A stretch of DNA of 64,000 bases from NCBI GenBank assembly GCA_029379385.1, contig CM055609.1, positions 8,122,001 through 8,186,000 on the forward strand, given 5' to 3'. Positions 48,905 to 61,582 of the stretch are shown here, in pieces. The position numbers were made by a program, and so were the translations under genes. A model generated the notes under the pieces. The model made no database searches, had not been told where the DNA came from, and saw nothing but the letters and a program-made list of their open reading frames with translations. The stretch comes from Quillaja saponaria (lineage: Eukaryota; Streptophyta; Magnoliopsida; Fabales; Quillajaceae). Position 1 is the stretch's first letter, and every line of letters starts with the position of its first letter.

Positions 48905-49130
48905 TCTATCTTATATATAAATAAAGAAATATATATTTAATTATTTTAAACAAATGGGAGTTGCGAGTTTATGAGTCAAACTTTATAAATTCAAGTTCGG
49001 TTGTTTATTAAATAAGTCTTATAATAAAATTTGAGCTCAACTCATTAAAAAAATGAACTGAGCTCAAATGAATCCTTATCAAACTAGTTCATGAGTTGTT
49101 CTTAAATTGTTCAGATAATTTGTAGCTCTA
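48905..49130. repeat. Degenerate GAGCTC-family repeat in the P450 C-D spacer
   Basis: Parallels 42770-43017: aagttcggttgtttatt, ataaaatttgagctcaactc, aaaaatgaactgagctcaa and agttcatgag occur in the same order. It is a relic of the same miniature element described at 59830-60354. Confidence 0.5.
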
Positions 49131-49889
49131 TTTGTATTCCAAGAAGAAGAATGAAATAATTGATGAGCAAAACTCCTCTACTCTATGTATGTATTTGAAA
49201 TGGGCTAGAAAAATGTGTTTTCATTGTTATTCAATAACTTCCCCGCAGTTGAAATTAATACACACACAGTTCCACTTATTTTTAATAAAGCAGGTGAGTG
49301 TTAGACATGCACCCCGTTGCATTTATAGTCCCCTTGAAGTAAAATTGATTTAGAGTATTTACAATTTTTCATAATAACACAACAACATTGAGTTCAACCA
49401 AATTCAAATAATCAACAATCTATATAGTTTAATTTAAAAATCAATATAAACACGGATTTTCGAGCTTGTAAATTAACTACTCAGTTTTATTGAACTGTTG
49501 TCCCCCTTAATAATAGTTGTCCCATAGAAATTGCATATTTAGGAGAGAGAATCTTATATTTCTTGTCTTCCTCTTAGTTTGTGACCCCATTATCTTTGTT
49601 TCTTTGTCACCATTCATTATCATTGTTTCTAAAGGAAAAATCATAGTGAATGATATGCTCCCAATGAAGAAGTGTTTGAAGAGGGGAATTACCCCTGCTT
49701 GCCTCATAAGCAGTTGAATGAGGCTAGAAAAATCAGAAATTGTGATTTTATAACTTGCTGCAGATGGAGAATTAGACACCCAATTCTATTTTATTGTTCA
49801 TATATTGTACCTTAAAGGGAAACTTACAAATTTGAGATGGATGATCAATCTAAAATAAATAAATAAAGCCAAACGCCTTCCTTCATTCT

Positions 49890-51522
49890 TTAATCTTTAC
49901 TAAGACCGGAGATATAACTGACTGGAACAAGCTTTAGAGGTAATTTTTTAGAAAGAGCAAGACCAGACTCTTCTTCCATGTCCACATCTTCTTCCTTCAT
50001 TCCATTGGGCAATTTCCAGTCAAAACAATACAAGAGATTTGCAAGTGCCAACTCCACATTGGTTAGTCCCATGTACATACCAGGACAACCTCTTCTGCCT
50101 GCACCAAACGGCAATAACTCAAAATTTTGCCCTTTAAAATCAATGATGCCATCTTCAAACCTCTCTGGAACAAATTCTTCTGGGAATTTCCAAAAATCAG
50201 GGTCTCGTCCTATTCGCAAAATTATTTACAATAATACGAGTTTTCGGGCATATGTCATAGCCATTGATCTTAAAGTGTGACATAGTTTCTCTTGGAAGTA
50301 GAAGTGGAACTGGAGGGTTCAATCTTAGAGTTTCTTTTACCACCAACTTTAGGTACTTGAGCTGCTCAATGTCCCCTTCTGTGACTTTTCCTTTCTTTCC
50401 AACACAATTTCTGATTTCTTCTTGTGCTTTTTTCATCACTCTTGGCACCTTAATAAGATGTGCCATAGCCCAAATCAGGGTGCTAGAACTAGTTTCCACT
50501 CCAGCCAGAAGTAAATTCTTCAAATGTATATAGTAAGAAAGACGTTAGCCAATGAATCAAAATTAGTTCAAGATAAAGAATATTATAAGGAACATGCAAA
50601 AAAGTTTAAAAACTATTACCATAAGGATTGCTTTAATATGATCTTGGGTGAATTGAACTTCATCATGTTCTGTTTGGTTTCTCTCTGCTAAGTTTAGCAG
50701 TTGAGAAACGATGTCTTGTTGATCTTCTTCATGTTTTGTATTAAGATGTTGATCTATAACTTTTTGGTAAAAACCATCCAAATAGTGAAAGCTCTTTTCA
50801 AGCCTGTCATGAAAGCCTGAAAGCCTATCAATAATCCAGCCTACATAAGGGAAGAAGTCAGATGCTGAGAAGTCTCCCACAACAGCCACGGCCTCATGAA
50901 AGACTTCTTGAAAGTTGCCCTCATCAAATTCATTTCCTTGAAACTTTTTTCCAAAAGCAGTCCTAAAAGTTATGCTAGCAATTAAAGAAAGCAATTTCTC
51001 ACTCAAATCAACAGGACTTGATGATAACGATGACTCGGAAATCGAATGAATCAGCAAATCAACCTCTTGTTCTCTGATGAACCGAAATGATTGCACCCTT
51101 TTGGTGCTAAAGAGCTCAAGAACACAAATCTTTCTCATCTCCCTCCAATAATTACTAAATGGTGTAAAAGCAATATCAAGATGATTGTATGAAAGTTTAC
51201 CTCCACCAACCAACAATGGTCTACTACAAGACTCAAGATCATGATCTCTTAAGACCTGTCTTGCAGTTTCAGCAGAGGAGACTACAACTGTTGGCACTAC
51301 ACCAAAATGTAATAGAATTACAGGGCCATATTTCTTTGATTGATTCCATAGAGAGCGATGAGCCAAGGTGCCGAGTTGATGCAAATTACCTATAATGGGA
51401 AGCTTAGGGGGACCAGGAGGAAGGTGTTTGTTCTGCTTCTTCTTTTTCATCATAAGAAACAGTAGAGGAAGAAGAAGGAGACATAACCATAGGACTCCAT
51501 AAAAAAACATTGGAAATGACAT
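49890..51522 (-). pseudogene. Cytochrome P450, CYP71B-like (gene D), frameshifted in exon 2
   Basis: Same structure as gene C. Exon 1 is 51522-50620 (301 residues, open) and exon 2 is 50517-49890. Exon 2 is 628 nt, one base too long. An extra base near 50213 (minus-strand GCGAATAGG where C has GCGATAGG) changes FAIGRDPD to FANRTRP and a stop. As written the protein ends before PERF and the heme cysteine, so it cannot be an active P450. Beyond the shift the frame to 49890 is clean and keeps [11 protein letters not shown] and a normal tail ([12 protein letters not shown]). Everything else is intact (I-helix AGVETSSS, KETLR), so the lesion is very recent or a sequencing error. Confidence 0.85.
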
Positions 51523-51572
51523 ACTTTATGAGAAGAAGCTCTAGCTATGTAAGAATACTGATGGTGGTGCAC

Positions 51573-51581
51573 TAATATATA
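51573..51581 (-). promoter_or_regulatory. Putative TATA box of P450 gene D
   Basis: TATATATTA on the minus strand, 51-59 bases before the start codon, inside a block (TCCTATATATTAG) shared with gene C. Confidence 0.45.
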
Positions 51582-52690
51582 GGACAAAAGGATAAGGCAC
51601 AGTGATTAACCCTTGGATATGAACATATATATCCTTCTCTCGTTCTTTAAAAATAAGAGAGGATCCAAATCTTAATTTTTTAGACAGATGATCCACGTCC
51701 CAATCTAAATGTGCCTTCTAAGTAATTTCAAAAAAGAAAAAAAACAAAATCAAGATTTACGTTTTTTTTTTTTTTTTGTTATTAAAGAAGTAGAATCACT
51801 ATCTTCAATTGTATCATAACATTATCAGCAAGTCTTCTCTGTTTCCCAAAAATAAAATAAAATTATCAATAAGTCCACTTGTTACTGCTTTAGTATAATA
51901 AAAAAAAAGTCACATGGGATGTCACATCTGAACAGTCTAATCTAACTTATAAATGAGTTCAACCATATATTAATCTTTAACTTATATTATTCAGATAAGG
52001 CAAATATTTAAATATATATCTATCTTTACCTGATATTATTCGAATAAGGCAAATATTAAATGTATAAGAATGACTAATACCTCGCATATTGAAATTAATT
52101 TGGAAACTAGAGGAATTGACCCACATATCATTCATGTGATTTTTTTTGCTATTGTGATGAATGAAAACGAGCAAATTATTAATTGAGGTAAACAAATAAT
52201 GAATATATATATAAATTAGGTTAAATTATATTTTTAGTTCCTAAGAAAGCTTAGTGGGGGTGGGATTAAGGTGAAAGAATGTATGAGGAAATTGTTGCAC
52301 AAATTTTATTTTGATTATGGCATAAATTTTCTCTTACTTTCTGTGCAGTCAAACAAATTTTAAAGGAAAAAATTTATTTTGTTCTTATTTTTATATATAT
52401 AAAAATTAAAAATTTAAAAAATTATTGACATATTTTTAATTTTATTATCTAAACATATCAAATGTCAATTTTTTATTTACTTATCATGACAAGTAAATAT
52501 GTCATATATTGTTATTAATCACGTCATGTTCTATTAAGATTAATTATATAAATATCAATTTGATATCTCGAAGACAACTAATGCTCAAAGTGATAAAAAA
52601 ATACAAAATTCTGCCTCAACAAAAATTATTAATCTATTTTATATTATCTTTTGTTCTTTTTTAAGTTATTATATTACACCAATCATTCAG

Positions 52691-52927
52691 GATCAATAAT
52701 TTTGCACGAGATAATCTTCTTTATCTGCTTTTATTTCTTTGTCTGTTTAGATAACTAAAAGCCGATATTTTAACAGACAGAAATGGCATTAACGATACAA
52801 CAAAATTGAAAAAGTATGCCACTTCATGCTACTGTACTATATTATCATTAAAACTTAGTATTAACAATACAAAATTTGTGACATTATTAATAGATATTAA
52901 TATAATAAATATGAAATTATTTTGAAT
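52691..52927. repeat. Local direct duplication, unit 1
   Basis: Matches 53663-54051 through shared blocks: gagataatcttctttatctg, gacagaaatggcattaacga, cacttcatgctactgtacta and aatacaaaatttgt. Unit 2 has about 130 extra bases in the middle. Confidence 0.8.
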
Positions 52928-53369
52928 TAATTAAGGTTTATAAAATTGATTTATTTGTATAACTAACACATTTTGGTAGTGCACATATCACTCTCTATTA
53001 ATTATTTTTAGCATTTGAAAATTAATTTTTTGAATAATTGATTTTGCTAGTAGATATTTTGGAATAATTGATCTTAGAACAATCTATTTTGTTCTTGGTT
53101 AGTTATATTCAAAAATTATTTTGAATCATAAGAATATTAAAAAAAAAAAAGGTATATTTTTGTCAAAAATTGGTTAAAACTATGCTGGTATTTGACGAAA
53201 AATGACATTATATAAGCTAAACGTGATTTTCAACTCCCATCAAACACATGTTTCAAAGACAAAACCAAAGTGACTCTCATTCTCTTATAAGTTAGAGGGG
53301 TATAAAACTAGTCAAGGTGAATTGAGTCCAAACCTATTAAAGAACTATTTAGGTAAAATACCATCAAAC

Positions 53370-53660
53370 CAAGTTACAACATTTGTTAGTTTTTACATAT
53401 AAATATATTTATTATAAATTTATATATAAATAATTAAAAAATTTATTAATAAATATTAAGCAAACTGACTTACGAGATTACGAGCTGGAATTTTGAAAAA
53501 TTGAACTCAGCTTGTTTTATTAAACGACCTCAAAATAAAATTCAAAATCAACTTATTTAGAAAACGAATTGAGTTTGATTTGAACTCTTAACAACCTCAT
53601 AAGTTATTCATGAACTCACGAATTGTTCACCAATTAACTCAATTTATTACTACCCTATTG
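53370..53660. repeat. Degenerate GAGCTC-family repeat
   Basis: Follows the right half of 59830-60354 closely: an aaccaagttacaa block, tataaatatatttattataa, then cttacgagattacgagct, gaactcagcttgttttatta and tgttcacc, ending near actaccctatt. Confidence 0.55.
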
Positions 53661-53662
53661 AA

Positions 53663-54051
53663 GATCCATTAATTTTGCACATGAGATAATCTTCTTTATC
53701 TGTTTCTATTTCTTTTTCTTCTTAGATAACTAAATAAAAGTCGACATTTTAAATGACAGAAATGGCATTAACGATATTACAAAATTGAAAAGGACCCTTC
53801 GCGCTGGAAACGATACAAAGAACGTCACATTCAAGTGTTCTATTTGTTGCCACAATGAATGCTACGTTACACGGTTTTCTTTTTCTTGTGTGCTACGTTA
53901 CACGGTTTTCTTTTTCTTGTGTGCTACGTTACATACAAGTATTCCACTTCATGCTACTGTACTATATTATCATTAGCATTAATAAAATAAACTAATACAA
54001 AATTTGTCACATTATTAATATTAATATAATATGTACGAAATTACTTTGAAT
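53663..54051. repeat. Local direct duplication, unit 2 (with insertion)
   Basis: Second copy of 52691-52927. The central extra segment (about 53792-53940) contains the 31-bp tandem repeat and is absent from unit 1. Confidence 0.8.
53861..53934. repeat. 31-bp tandem repeat, about 2.4 copies
   Basis: Units begin gctacgttacacgg at 53861, 53892 and (partial) 53923, a period of 31 bases. The first two units are identical. Confidence 0.9.
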
Positions 54052-54480
54052 CAATTGCATTTTCTTTCATCAAATTACCACTCTAATAATTATACTTTCA
54101 TTCTTTTTATCGAATCAAGTACATTGCACGAATATTGTTAAATATGACAATTACTAATTTTCCTAATTCGTTCAAATTAATTGTTCAACTTAAACCGTTT
54201 TTATATTAAATGAGTTTTTGAGAGTTGAACTTTTAAATGACCTACTTGCTCCTAAATAAAATTTTCTTTTGTTTTTCATTTCCATCTCCTCCCTTCTTCA
54301 TGTTGTATCTTGACTAGTTTAAGAGAGGTTAAGCAATTTCTTATTGGACACAATGGTAAGCCCCTTGAACTCTACAGTAAATTCAAATATCTAATGCATT
54401 TAGATTGGGTTTTGTATATTTCTTGTTATAATTAGTAATTCTTTGTTTACATTTGTCCAGTGAAATTTAATGTCAATAAT

Positions 54481-54513
54481 TAGATTATAATTATATATAA
54501 TTATAATTATATA

Positions 54514-54551
<38 letters not shown>
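54481..54551. repeat. AT-rich simple repeat
   Basis: Alternating ataattatat units run into an AT microsatellite. Confidence 0.85.
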
Positions 54552-54552
<1 letters not shown>

Positions 54553-56510
54553 CACACAACACATGTTAATTTTTATTTACTCATTATGACATGTGAATAT
54601 ATCACTTATGACATTGTTATTAGTCACTTTTTTTGTCCAATTAAATTGACGATATGGACTAAATTAGTTAACCCATGTAAATTTTAAATAGGTCATTTCA
54701 AAATAAGATGTCATTAATCATGTGAAATGCACATAGGAAACGCAAGATTTACTATTACTTTTAACAAATTGAGTAATTTATAAAATATTTAATTATGTAT
54801 GTGTAATGTGATCGGTTCACAGACAAAAGAGACATTATAAATGGTGTAATAGCTTGATGAGAGGAAATGAAATTGACCAAATTAATTTTTTAACAGCAAG
54901 ATGTCAAACTGAGCAAATTAATTTATGTAATTAATTGAGTATATATTTATGTGATTTTTTCTTCCATATATATTAATGTTCGTTTTTTATTTATTATTTA
55001 TTTATTATTTTTATTATCTTTTTGAAAAAGATAAGTGAACTAATTTTATTAGATTTCATCTCGATTAAGAATTAAATTAAAACAAATATAAGATTAAAAG
55101 ATTGTTTCTTTTAGTTTTTAACGGGTATTCCCATACTCTTTGGGAAAGAGCTTATTCTCGTTCAAGGTCCATGGCTACCCTTTCCATAAATATTTTCCTG
55201 CGTGCTCGAATCTCTGAAGTTGGAGAGATCCCTCAAATGCTGAGTTGAAGCGTGACTTACTGCTTAAACCATGCTTTATAGGTAATTTAATTATTAAAAA
55301 AAAATTAAATTTTAAAGAACATTATTAAGGAAAAAAAATCAGAAACCTAAAAACAGTTAATTTGTCGAAATTATTTCTATTATAAAACTCAAGCCTTATA
55401 GGCCTCTTGATAAAATTAAAATAGAAAACTATTTTCTAATCATTTGGATAAGATCTTCAAGGATATATTTGCAAAATATGTTAAGGGTGAAAAATATTTT
55501 AAGACTGCACCTAGGCAGCGCTGGACGACAACTCCAAGGTAGCTAGGCAATAATTCTTCTGAAAAATTAAATCTGGCGTGCAAACTAAAATGGAGGTGAA
55601 AGAATATTGAGAATTAGGGATAACAATTGGGACTGAAACTGGGAGGAATGAAATTGAGAGTTGGGGTTCAGGGAAACTGAAACTGTACTATTGCAAATTA
55701 GGAATTTCTTCCCTTCTAATCAGAAACTTATCCATGATGGACAGAATATCTTCGTGTATGAGTGAAACATTTAAAATTTGTAAGAAAATGATAACATTCT
55801 TTGATAATTTTATCTTTGACGAGATTTATTGGTACTACATAATTTTATTACCATCGCGGATAATAATTAATATATCTTTATATATATTAAATTGAAAAAA
55901 TTATTTGATTTTATTATCCTAGATGAGAACATACCATCATGGTAATAATGTACCGTCATAAATATTAAATTTAAAAAAAAATTATTTTATTATTTGAAAC
56001 GAGAATAAATCGGTATAGATATATTATCTTAAAAGGATTTATTAAAAACAATACGTGCTAGTTGCGGAGAACTCATTTTGTTGTAGTGGCATTGGTTAGT
56101 TAAATGATTTATTTTATATTGGAGTTGTGTTAATTTGGGCTTGACTGATTTTCTTAATTAGGTGGCATTACTTCATTATGTGTGATCATCAGCTTATCGG
56201 ACACCATGAGTCCAAGTCATTAATTCCCGTTAGTACTTAGTATAGTTAATTTATGATAAATTAATTACACATCTAACCAATTTAAGATTCTATACTTTGA
56301 CATCTCCCACCCACGGACTTTGGCAAATTAGGTCAAGACATTGGCAAATAAGTAAATGGCCCCATATTACGAAGGGTATTTTGGTCATGAGATTTGATCA
56401 ACCATGCATTTGTATCAATGTACTGTATAGCTTGATCTATTACAATACATGACACCTATATATATGTGTGTAAAAAATTTGAATCTGCTCCCTGCTCATG
56501 ATCAAATAAG

Positions 56511-56780
56511 ATGAAGGTTTTTTATAAACAACATTCTTAATTTGCTTCTTCTTTTGACTCAATTATATGTTGTTTCTCAGTACTCCTTACATAATATTGT
56601 CCTATTTCGTCTCTAATGTTGAAGCTGCAAACAGAAAGGTCTCTGGGATTTATGTGTTTGGAGATTTAACAGTTGATCGATACAGCTTTCAAGAGCAATT
56701 TCCCACCTTATGGTAAGGATTTTGTTAACCGAGTTCTGAGGGGAAGGTTCACTCCTGATCTTGATCGGTGTGAGTGGTGA
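56511..56780 (+). pseudogene. GDSL esterase/lipase pseudogene, exon-1 fragment
   Basis: Remnant of the first exon of a plant GDSL esterase/lipase. One frame gives VSGIYVFGDLTVD, the family's Block I (normally FGDSxxDxG), but the catalytic serine codon reads TTA (Leu). About 10 bases on, a different frame continues TAFKSNFPPYGKDFVNRVL, then RGRFT and a stop. The PGNNN part is therefore deleted, the frame is shifted, and the nucleophile is gone. An ATG at 56511 begins a leader-like stretch that stops after nine codons. A further GDSL exon lies at 63229. Confidence 0.8.
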
Positions 56781-59700
56781 ATCCTAAACTTCGAGAGGCC
56801 TTACATACATTTTTTTTCTAACTATATATATTGATTATACGAATAAGTGATACTAAGACAAAGTTTTCATTGACATAAAAGCATAGCATTTTAGACGAGT
56901 TAGGATCGAAGTATGTTTAAATCTGTTACCTTCATGGTACAATTATTTTACAGTCACATAATTTTTGTTTCTACCAAATGTTTGTAGTTGTTGCTTTGAA
57001 ATGCCATGTATATAGGAAAATTATCATGTCAAATCTAGTTAACATTATTACTACAGTTGTACAGACCCAAACTACACTTTAAATATTTTTTAATTCATAG
57101 TATTTAAAAAATTATTCTATAAATTTGAGAAAAACTAAAAAAAAATTATAATTATTAAAATTTTAATAAATAAATCAAAATTGAGAAATTCAAATTAACT
57201 AATATTGACATATAATTATTGAAAAATATAATATATATTTTATGAATTAAAAGTTAATATTTTTTTGAAAAAATAATAATAATTTTTTTGAAGTAAAATA
57301 ACAACTAAAAATAAGCATGTAATAATAAAAATTGAAAATAATATTTTTTGAAAAAATTAAAACTTTCTCTCATTAAGCCATTTTTATATAAAGATATAGA
57401 GAATAAAAGAACATTGTGTTTAGACTGTAATATTAGAGAGTTGTATAACTTCAATAAAATAAAAGAGAAATCCAACTAATTTGCTCTAAATAAATGAAAT
57501 TTACAGTGAACACTGATAGTGACTTTGCACTATGAAAGAGTGTAGAAGACATTTACCCACATATACATAGTACATTGCCAGGCCTTAAAGAGGAAAGAGT
57601 GTATAGTACATGTGGCTGGATCGTAGTACTCTTCAATAGATTGGTACTGTGTATCAATATTAATAATTCTTGCAGCGGCTGCCAAACTCCTCATCAGGTA
57701 TTAAAGAGATTAGTAAGGATATTTGGACTATTTTGGGGAATTCCATTAACTATCTCTAGTTTCTTTATACTCTTGATACTTTTGAATAGATCATTGTAAT
57801 TTTTCTTTCACACTCCTCACGGAAATATGACTGGCTAAAAGAATAGTAACTAAAACTCTGTAACCCTGACTCAAATAAAGAAACGATCATTACTCTTGAC
57901 CAACTACTGAATAAGACCAAGTATTTAAAAAAACAAAAGTTAACATTAAAAGTTTGTTAACCTAAACAAATCACCACTTATTGAATTAGCAGAGGTTTCC
58001 TGCAATATGGAACATGCGATAAAATACAAATCTATAAACTTTTGTTCTTAGACAACAACAACACAAAAACAATAAGGAGCTCTGCTCCGTTCACATCATC
58101 GATAAGACAAATACTGAAATATTACCTTATACTAAATTTGACACTCACAGTTTTATTATGACTGCAAACTTTCATCCTTGACTCCAAATATGAGATTTCG
58201 AGAAATACCTTGTCCTCAAATCCTCAGCAAAATCTCGTATTAATGATTAACTTTCTTTGGGATCTTGTTACTAAAAAATATATATCCACAAAAGAGGGAT
58301 GAGTTCTATGGACTTCGTGAGTGAAAAATCGTACCCAAAGGATACTAGCATCACTCGGCACAAACGTATAATACACATATTAACATCATGTATCATGATT
58401 CATATAACACTTCACATTGCATGTACATATTGTAAGTTTCAGAAATTCACAATTCATATAACACATATGATTACAATTTAAGTCAGTGTAACAATATCAC
58501 ACAAAGCAATCAAAGGGCTAACGAGTAACCTAGCCCTGCATACCAGTATCACCCCATGTCGGGCATTTACGCGCCCGCACACCAAATTAATTCTCCGTAC
58601 ACAATTCATCCCACCGGGGCTGAGCACTCAATTTTTTAAAAAATATTCATCAGAATCATAATTTCTCATGATTTCAATTCAAAGTATCCTAGGTGCACCT
58701 CAATTTTTAATTTCAGAAATGAAAATTATTTTCCAGAAAATGTTCACGAGTTGGCCCTTATCAAACACAATCAATGTCAATCACAATAATCAGTATCAAA
58801 CAATATAATTTAAATAAATTACGAAAGTACTCTACTTGCTTATTTTTCATATATCATGCATATTCAAATAAATATATAATCACACATACTAATCTAGCCC
58901 CTAAAGATAGCAATTAACCACTCACCTTTAACCGATTCCACTCGTCACTCACATTTGCGTCCACGCATCTCATCGGTCCACATTAGAATTCGGAACTGAA
59001 ATTCATATTTCCAAATAATGCTTAGTTCATAAACGTTATTGTTATAATATTTTAATTTCTAGGTTTATATCTCAACTTGTATAAGTTTCTTTATGAAGTT
59101 TTCCATTAAGCTACTACATGCTAATTAATAAGAATTGGACTTTACGTGATAAGATTAATATTAAAGAGACATTTTAAATTTCTCGACAATGCGTAGGGTA
59201 AAAGAAACCATTGGAAAAGATAGAAAACACTTAGTGAGTTAGAGATGTTGAAACTGCCCAAATTTGGGATTTTGACCAGTGTCTACTTTAACGGTTATAT
59301 CTTTCTTTAGGAAACTCTGAATCCAGTTTCATAAAATTTATAAAATACTAGACACATGTAAATTTCTAATGGTATAGAATTTGTAATTTTTAGATTTGTA
59401 TATCAATACAGTTTATTGTTTGAAGTTGCAACAAATTCTACAACACGCAAGATTTTTGACAGCTTTGACCTTACCTTAGTTAATTGAACATAACTTTCTC
59501 TAGGAAAAAAAAAATTCCAATTCCGTTTGTTGGGTTCATTAATAGACAAGTGTATCTATCTTTATTATTTAGAAACCTTTCCTAGAATATGTCATGAACC
59601 CACTCAATTTCTTACATGAACCAAAAACTAGGCACTACGAATCCTACCTAACCTAACTGAAGTCTAACAGCTATAACTAGCAACATACTTGGAATAAGGC

Positions 59701-59829
59701 TACGAAATTTTGTAGACAACATCTCAAGACTATAAGCTACATTTCATATTTTGAACTCTTAATTTAATTCAATCCCGAAGACACTCGAAATACCAAATTT
59801 ATGTTACCCATGAAATCTGTCCCTGCACC

Positions 59830-60354
59830 TAGGGGTGTCAACTAGCCGAGCTCGAGCCGAGCTTTGGCAAAGCTCGGCTCGGCTCGGCTCGTCTCACTTT
59901 AGGTGGGCTCGAGCTCGGCTCGAGCTCGTCCTAGGCTCGCGAGCCTAAGCTCGTTAAGGGCTCGCGAGCAAATATTCAAGTTCGGCTCGGCTCGTTAAGG
60001 GCTCGTGAAATTTTTTTGTAGGTAAGGAGAGTCGAACCCAAGACCTCTTAGTAAAAATTTGTACAGTTTACCACTAAACCAAGTAACAATTTGTGTTAGT
60101 TTTGTTGTATATAAATATATTTATTATAAATGTATATATAAATAATAAAAAAAATTATTAAATAATATTAAACGAGCTAGCTCACGAGCTCACGAGCCGA
60201 GCTTTGGAAAGATTGAGCTCGGCTCGTTTTACTAAACGAGCTTAAAATAAAGCTCAAGATCGGCTCGTTTAGAAAGCGAGCCGAGCTTGATCCGAGCTCT
60301 TAACGAGTAGCTCACGAGCTGTTCACGAGCTAGCTCGGCTCATTGCCACCCCTA
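59830..60354. mobile_element. hAT-like miniature element, GAGCTCG-rich
   Basis: The ends TAGGGGTGTCAA and TTGCCACCCCTA are inverted repeats with one mismatch. The flanks cctgcacc (left) and cctgccacc (right) look like an imperfect 8-bp target duplication, the hAT signature. The interior is full of gagctcggctcg motifs in both orientations and could fold extensively. It has no coding capacity. Its minus strand between about 60018 and 60095 contains a tRNA-like pol III pattern (tggtttagtggtaa, then ggttcgactct). Confidence 0.75.
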
Positions 60355-61547
60355 CCTGCCACCCCTTCAAAACTATTACTCATTTTCCACACTTCATTCA
60401 CAACTCACCCTTCTCTACTTATATTAATTACTCACTTTCTCAAATTAAATTATTTACACTCTAAATATTGAATTTAACTAACCCAATTACTTAAAGTTAA
60501 TCCACGACTTAAACTATCCTTCCCCCCCCCCAATCATTATCCAAGTTGCTTAGTATTTATGATTCTATGGATAGTAAAAGGTATAACATTCAAGATAAAC
60601 TAGATTGAGCAAAATAGCAGCTGGCTACCACTTTCACCCCACTCACGGTTGAACCAAAACAACAACATGACACTACTCTAAGGGGGGTTTGGCAAGGCTG
60701 GTCATACAGCCAACCAAAGGGCTGCACCACCCACACAACTGACCAAAAGATGAAATTAATTCCACAATTACAGGGGTAGGTCCACGGATGGATTAATTAC
60801 ATACATGAGAATGAAGTATACAGCAAGAAAAAGAAAAGAATTTGATGCCATTTGAAACCCACGACAGAACCAAAAAGGAAACCAAGCAAAAGATTTATCA
60901 AGGAATTACCACAGGCTGCTACTCGGCTGTCTTGGACAAGAGGAAGCTAATTTATTGCCTTAAGGCAGTAACTTACTCAATTCCAGCATTGTTATGCCAC
61001 TAAGAGAGGAATTACTGCCGAGCAACGTCTAACTAGAGCTTCTGCACCTCCTTTTGCTGCAGTTGCTGCTGCCACTCTCCAAGAATAATTCTTGGTTTAC
61101 TCACCCCCTAGCAAGCTATAGATATGCAGAAGCAAGATGTATAAGCAAGGAAGAGGAGTAGATCTTACTATCAGCTCAAGGAAAACGGTCACAAGGCAAA
61201 GGAAAAACAAGGCTCAGTCTTGCAGCAAAACTTCACACCCATACAGTTGTATAAGATAAAATTATAACTAGGACAAGGCAAATTGACGGCCAAAAGAAAG
61301 GAGAATGATTAGCTAGAAAAGAGGAGTCATGGATTTAGCTGGAAGAGGGAGTCTCCAACGCAAAACAGGGGAGAAGGAACTAGAAAAGCCATGAAGCAAG
61401 AAGAAAAAATAAAATTAAAAAAATCAACAAGCAGAGGAGCCCACGGTCATTTAAAGAGGAAAAAGAGTAAAGATTTAATGAATAAGGTGGTCCAAGTCAA
61501 TTGATCAAGAAAATGTGGGGTAGATGTTAGTCCTTAGTTATTTCTAA

Positions 61548-61556
<9 letters not shown>

Positions 61557-61582
<26 letters not shown>
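61557..61582. repeat. (TA)13 microsatellite
   Basis: A simple TA run in gene-free DNA. Confidence 0.9.

Larger units (their letters stand above)
48156..49889. other. Spacer between P450 genes C and D
   Basis: Contains the gene C promoter with a TATA-like site, the sequence shared with the A and B upstream regions (to about 48830), an AAAT/AT microsatellite (48857-48902), a degenerate GAGCTC-family repeat (about 48905-49130), and the gene-D downstream region, which repeats 46110-46521. No gene is seen. Confidence 0.55.
51523..56510. other. Gene-poor AT-rich region downstream of the P450 cluster
   Basis: No gene is recognised. Contents are a T-run near 51760-51777, a local direct duplication (52691-52927 and 53663-54051), a degenerate GAGCTC-family copy (about 53370-53660), a 31-bp tandem repeat (53861-53934) and an AT microsatellite (54481-54551). 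The remainder (54560-56510) is AT-rich with nothing I can name. Confidence 0.5.

Noticed and set aside
46616..50533. Plus-strand ORFs of 68-100 codons opposite the P450 exons
   Set aside because: They mirror the conserved P450 coding sequence and recur at the same place in each paralogue; they are antisense shadows.
48841..54551. CRISPR-like or satellite arrays
   Set aside because: Only simple microsatellites and a 2.4-copy 31-bp repeat are present; a plant nuclear locus would not carry CRISPR arrays and no spaced repeats were seen.
57575..57799. 74-codon ORF considered as a GDSL middle exon
   Set aside because: The translation has none of the GDSL blocks, and the flanks lack convincing splice sites.
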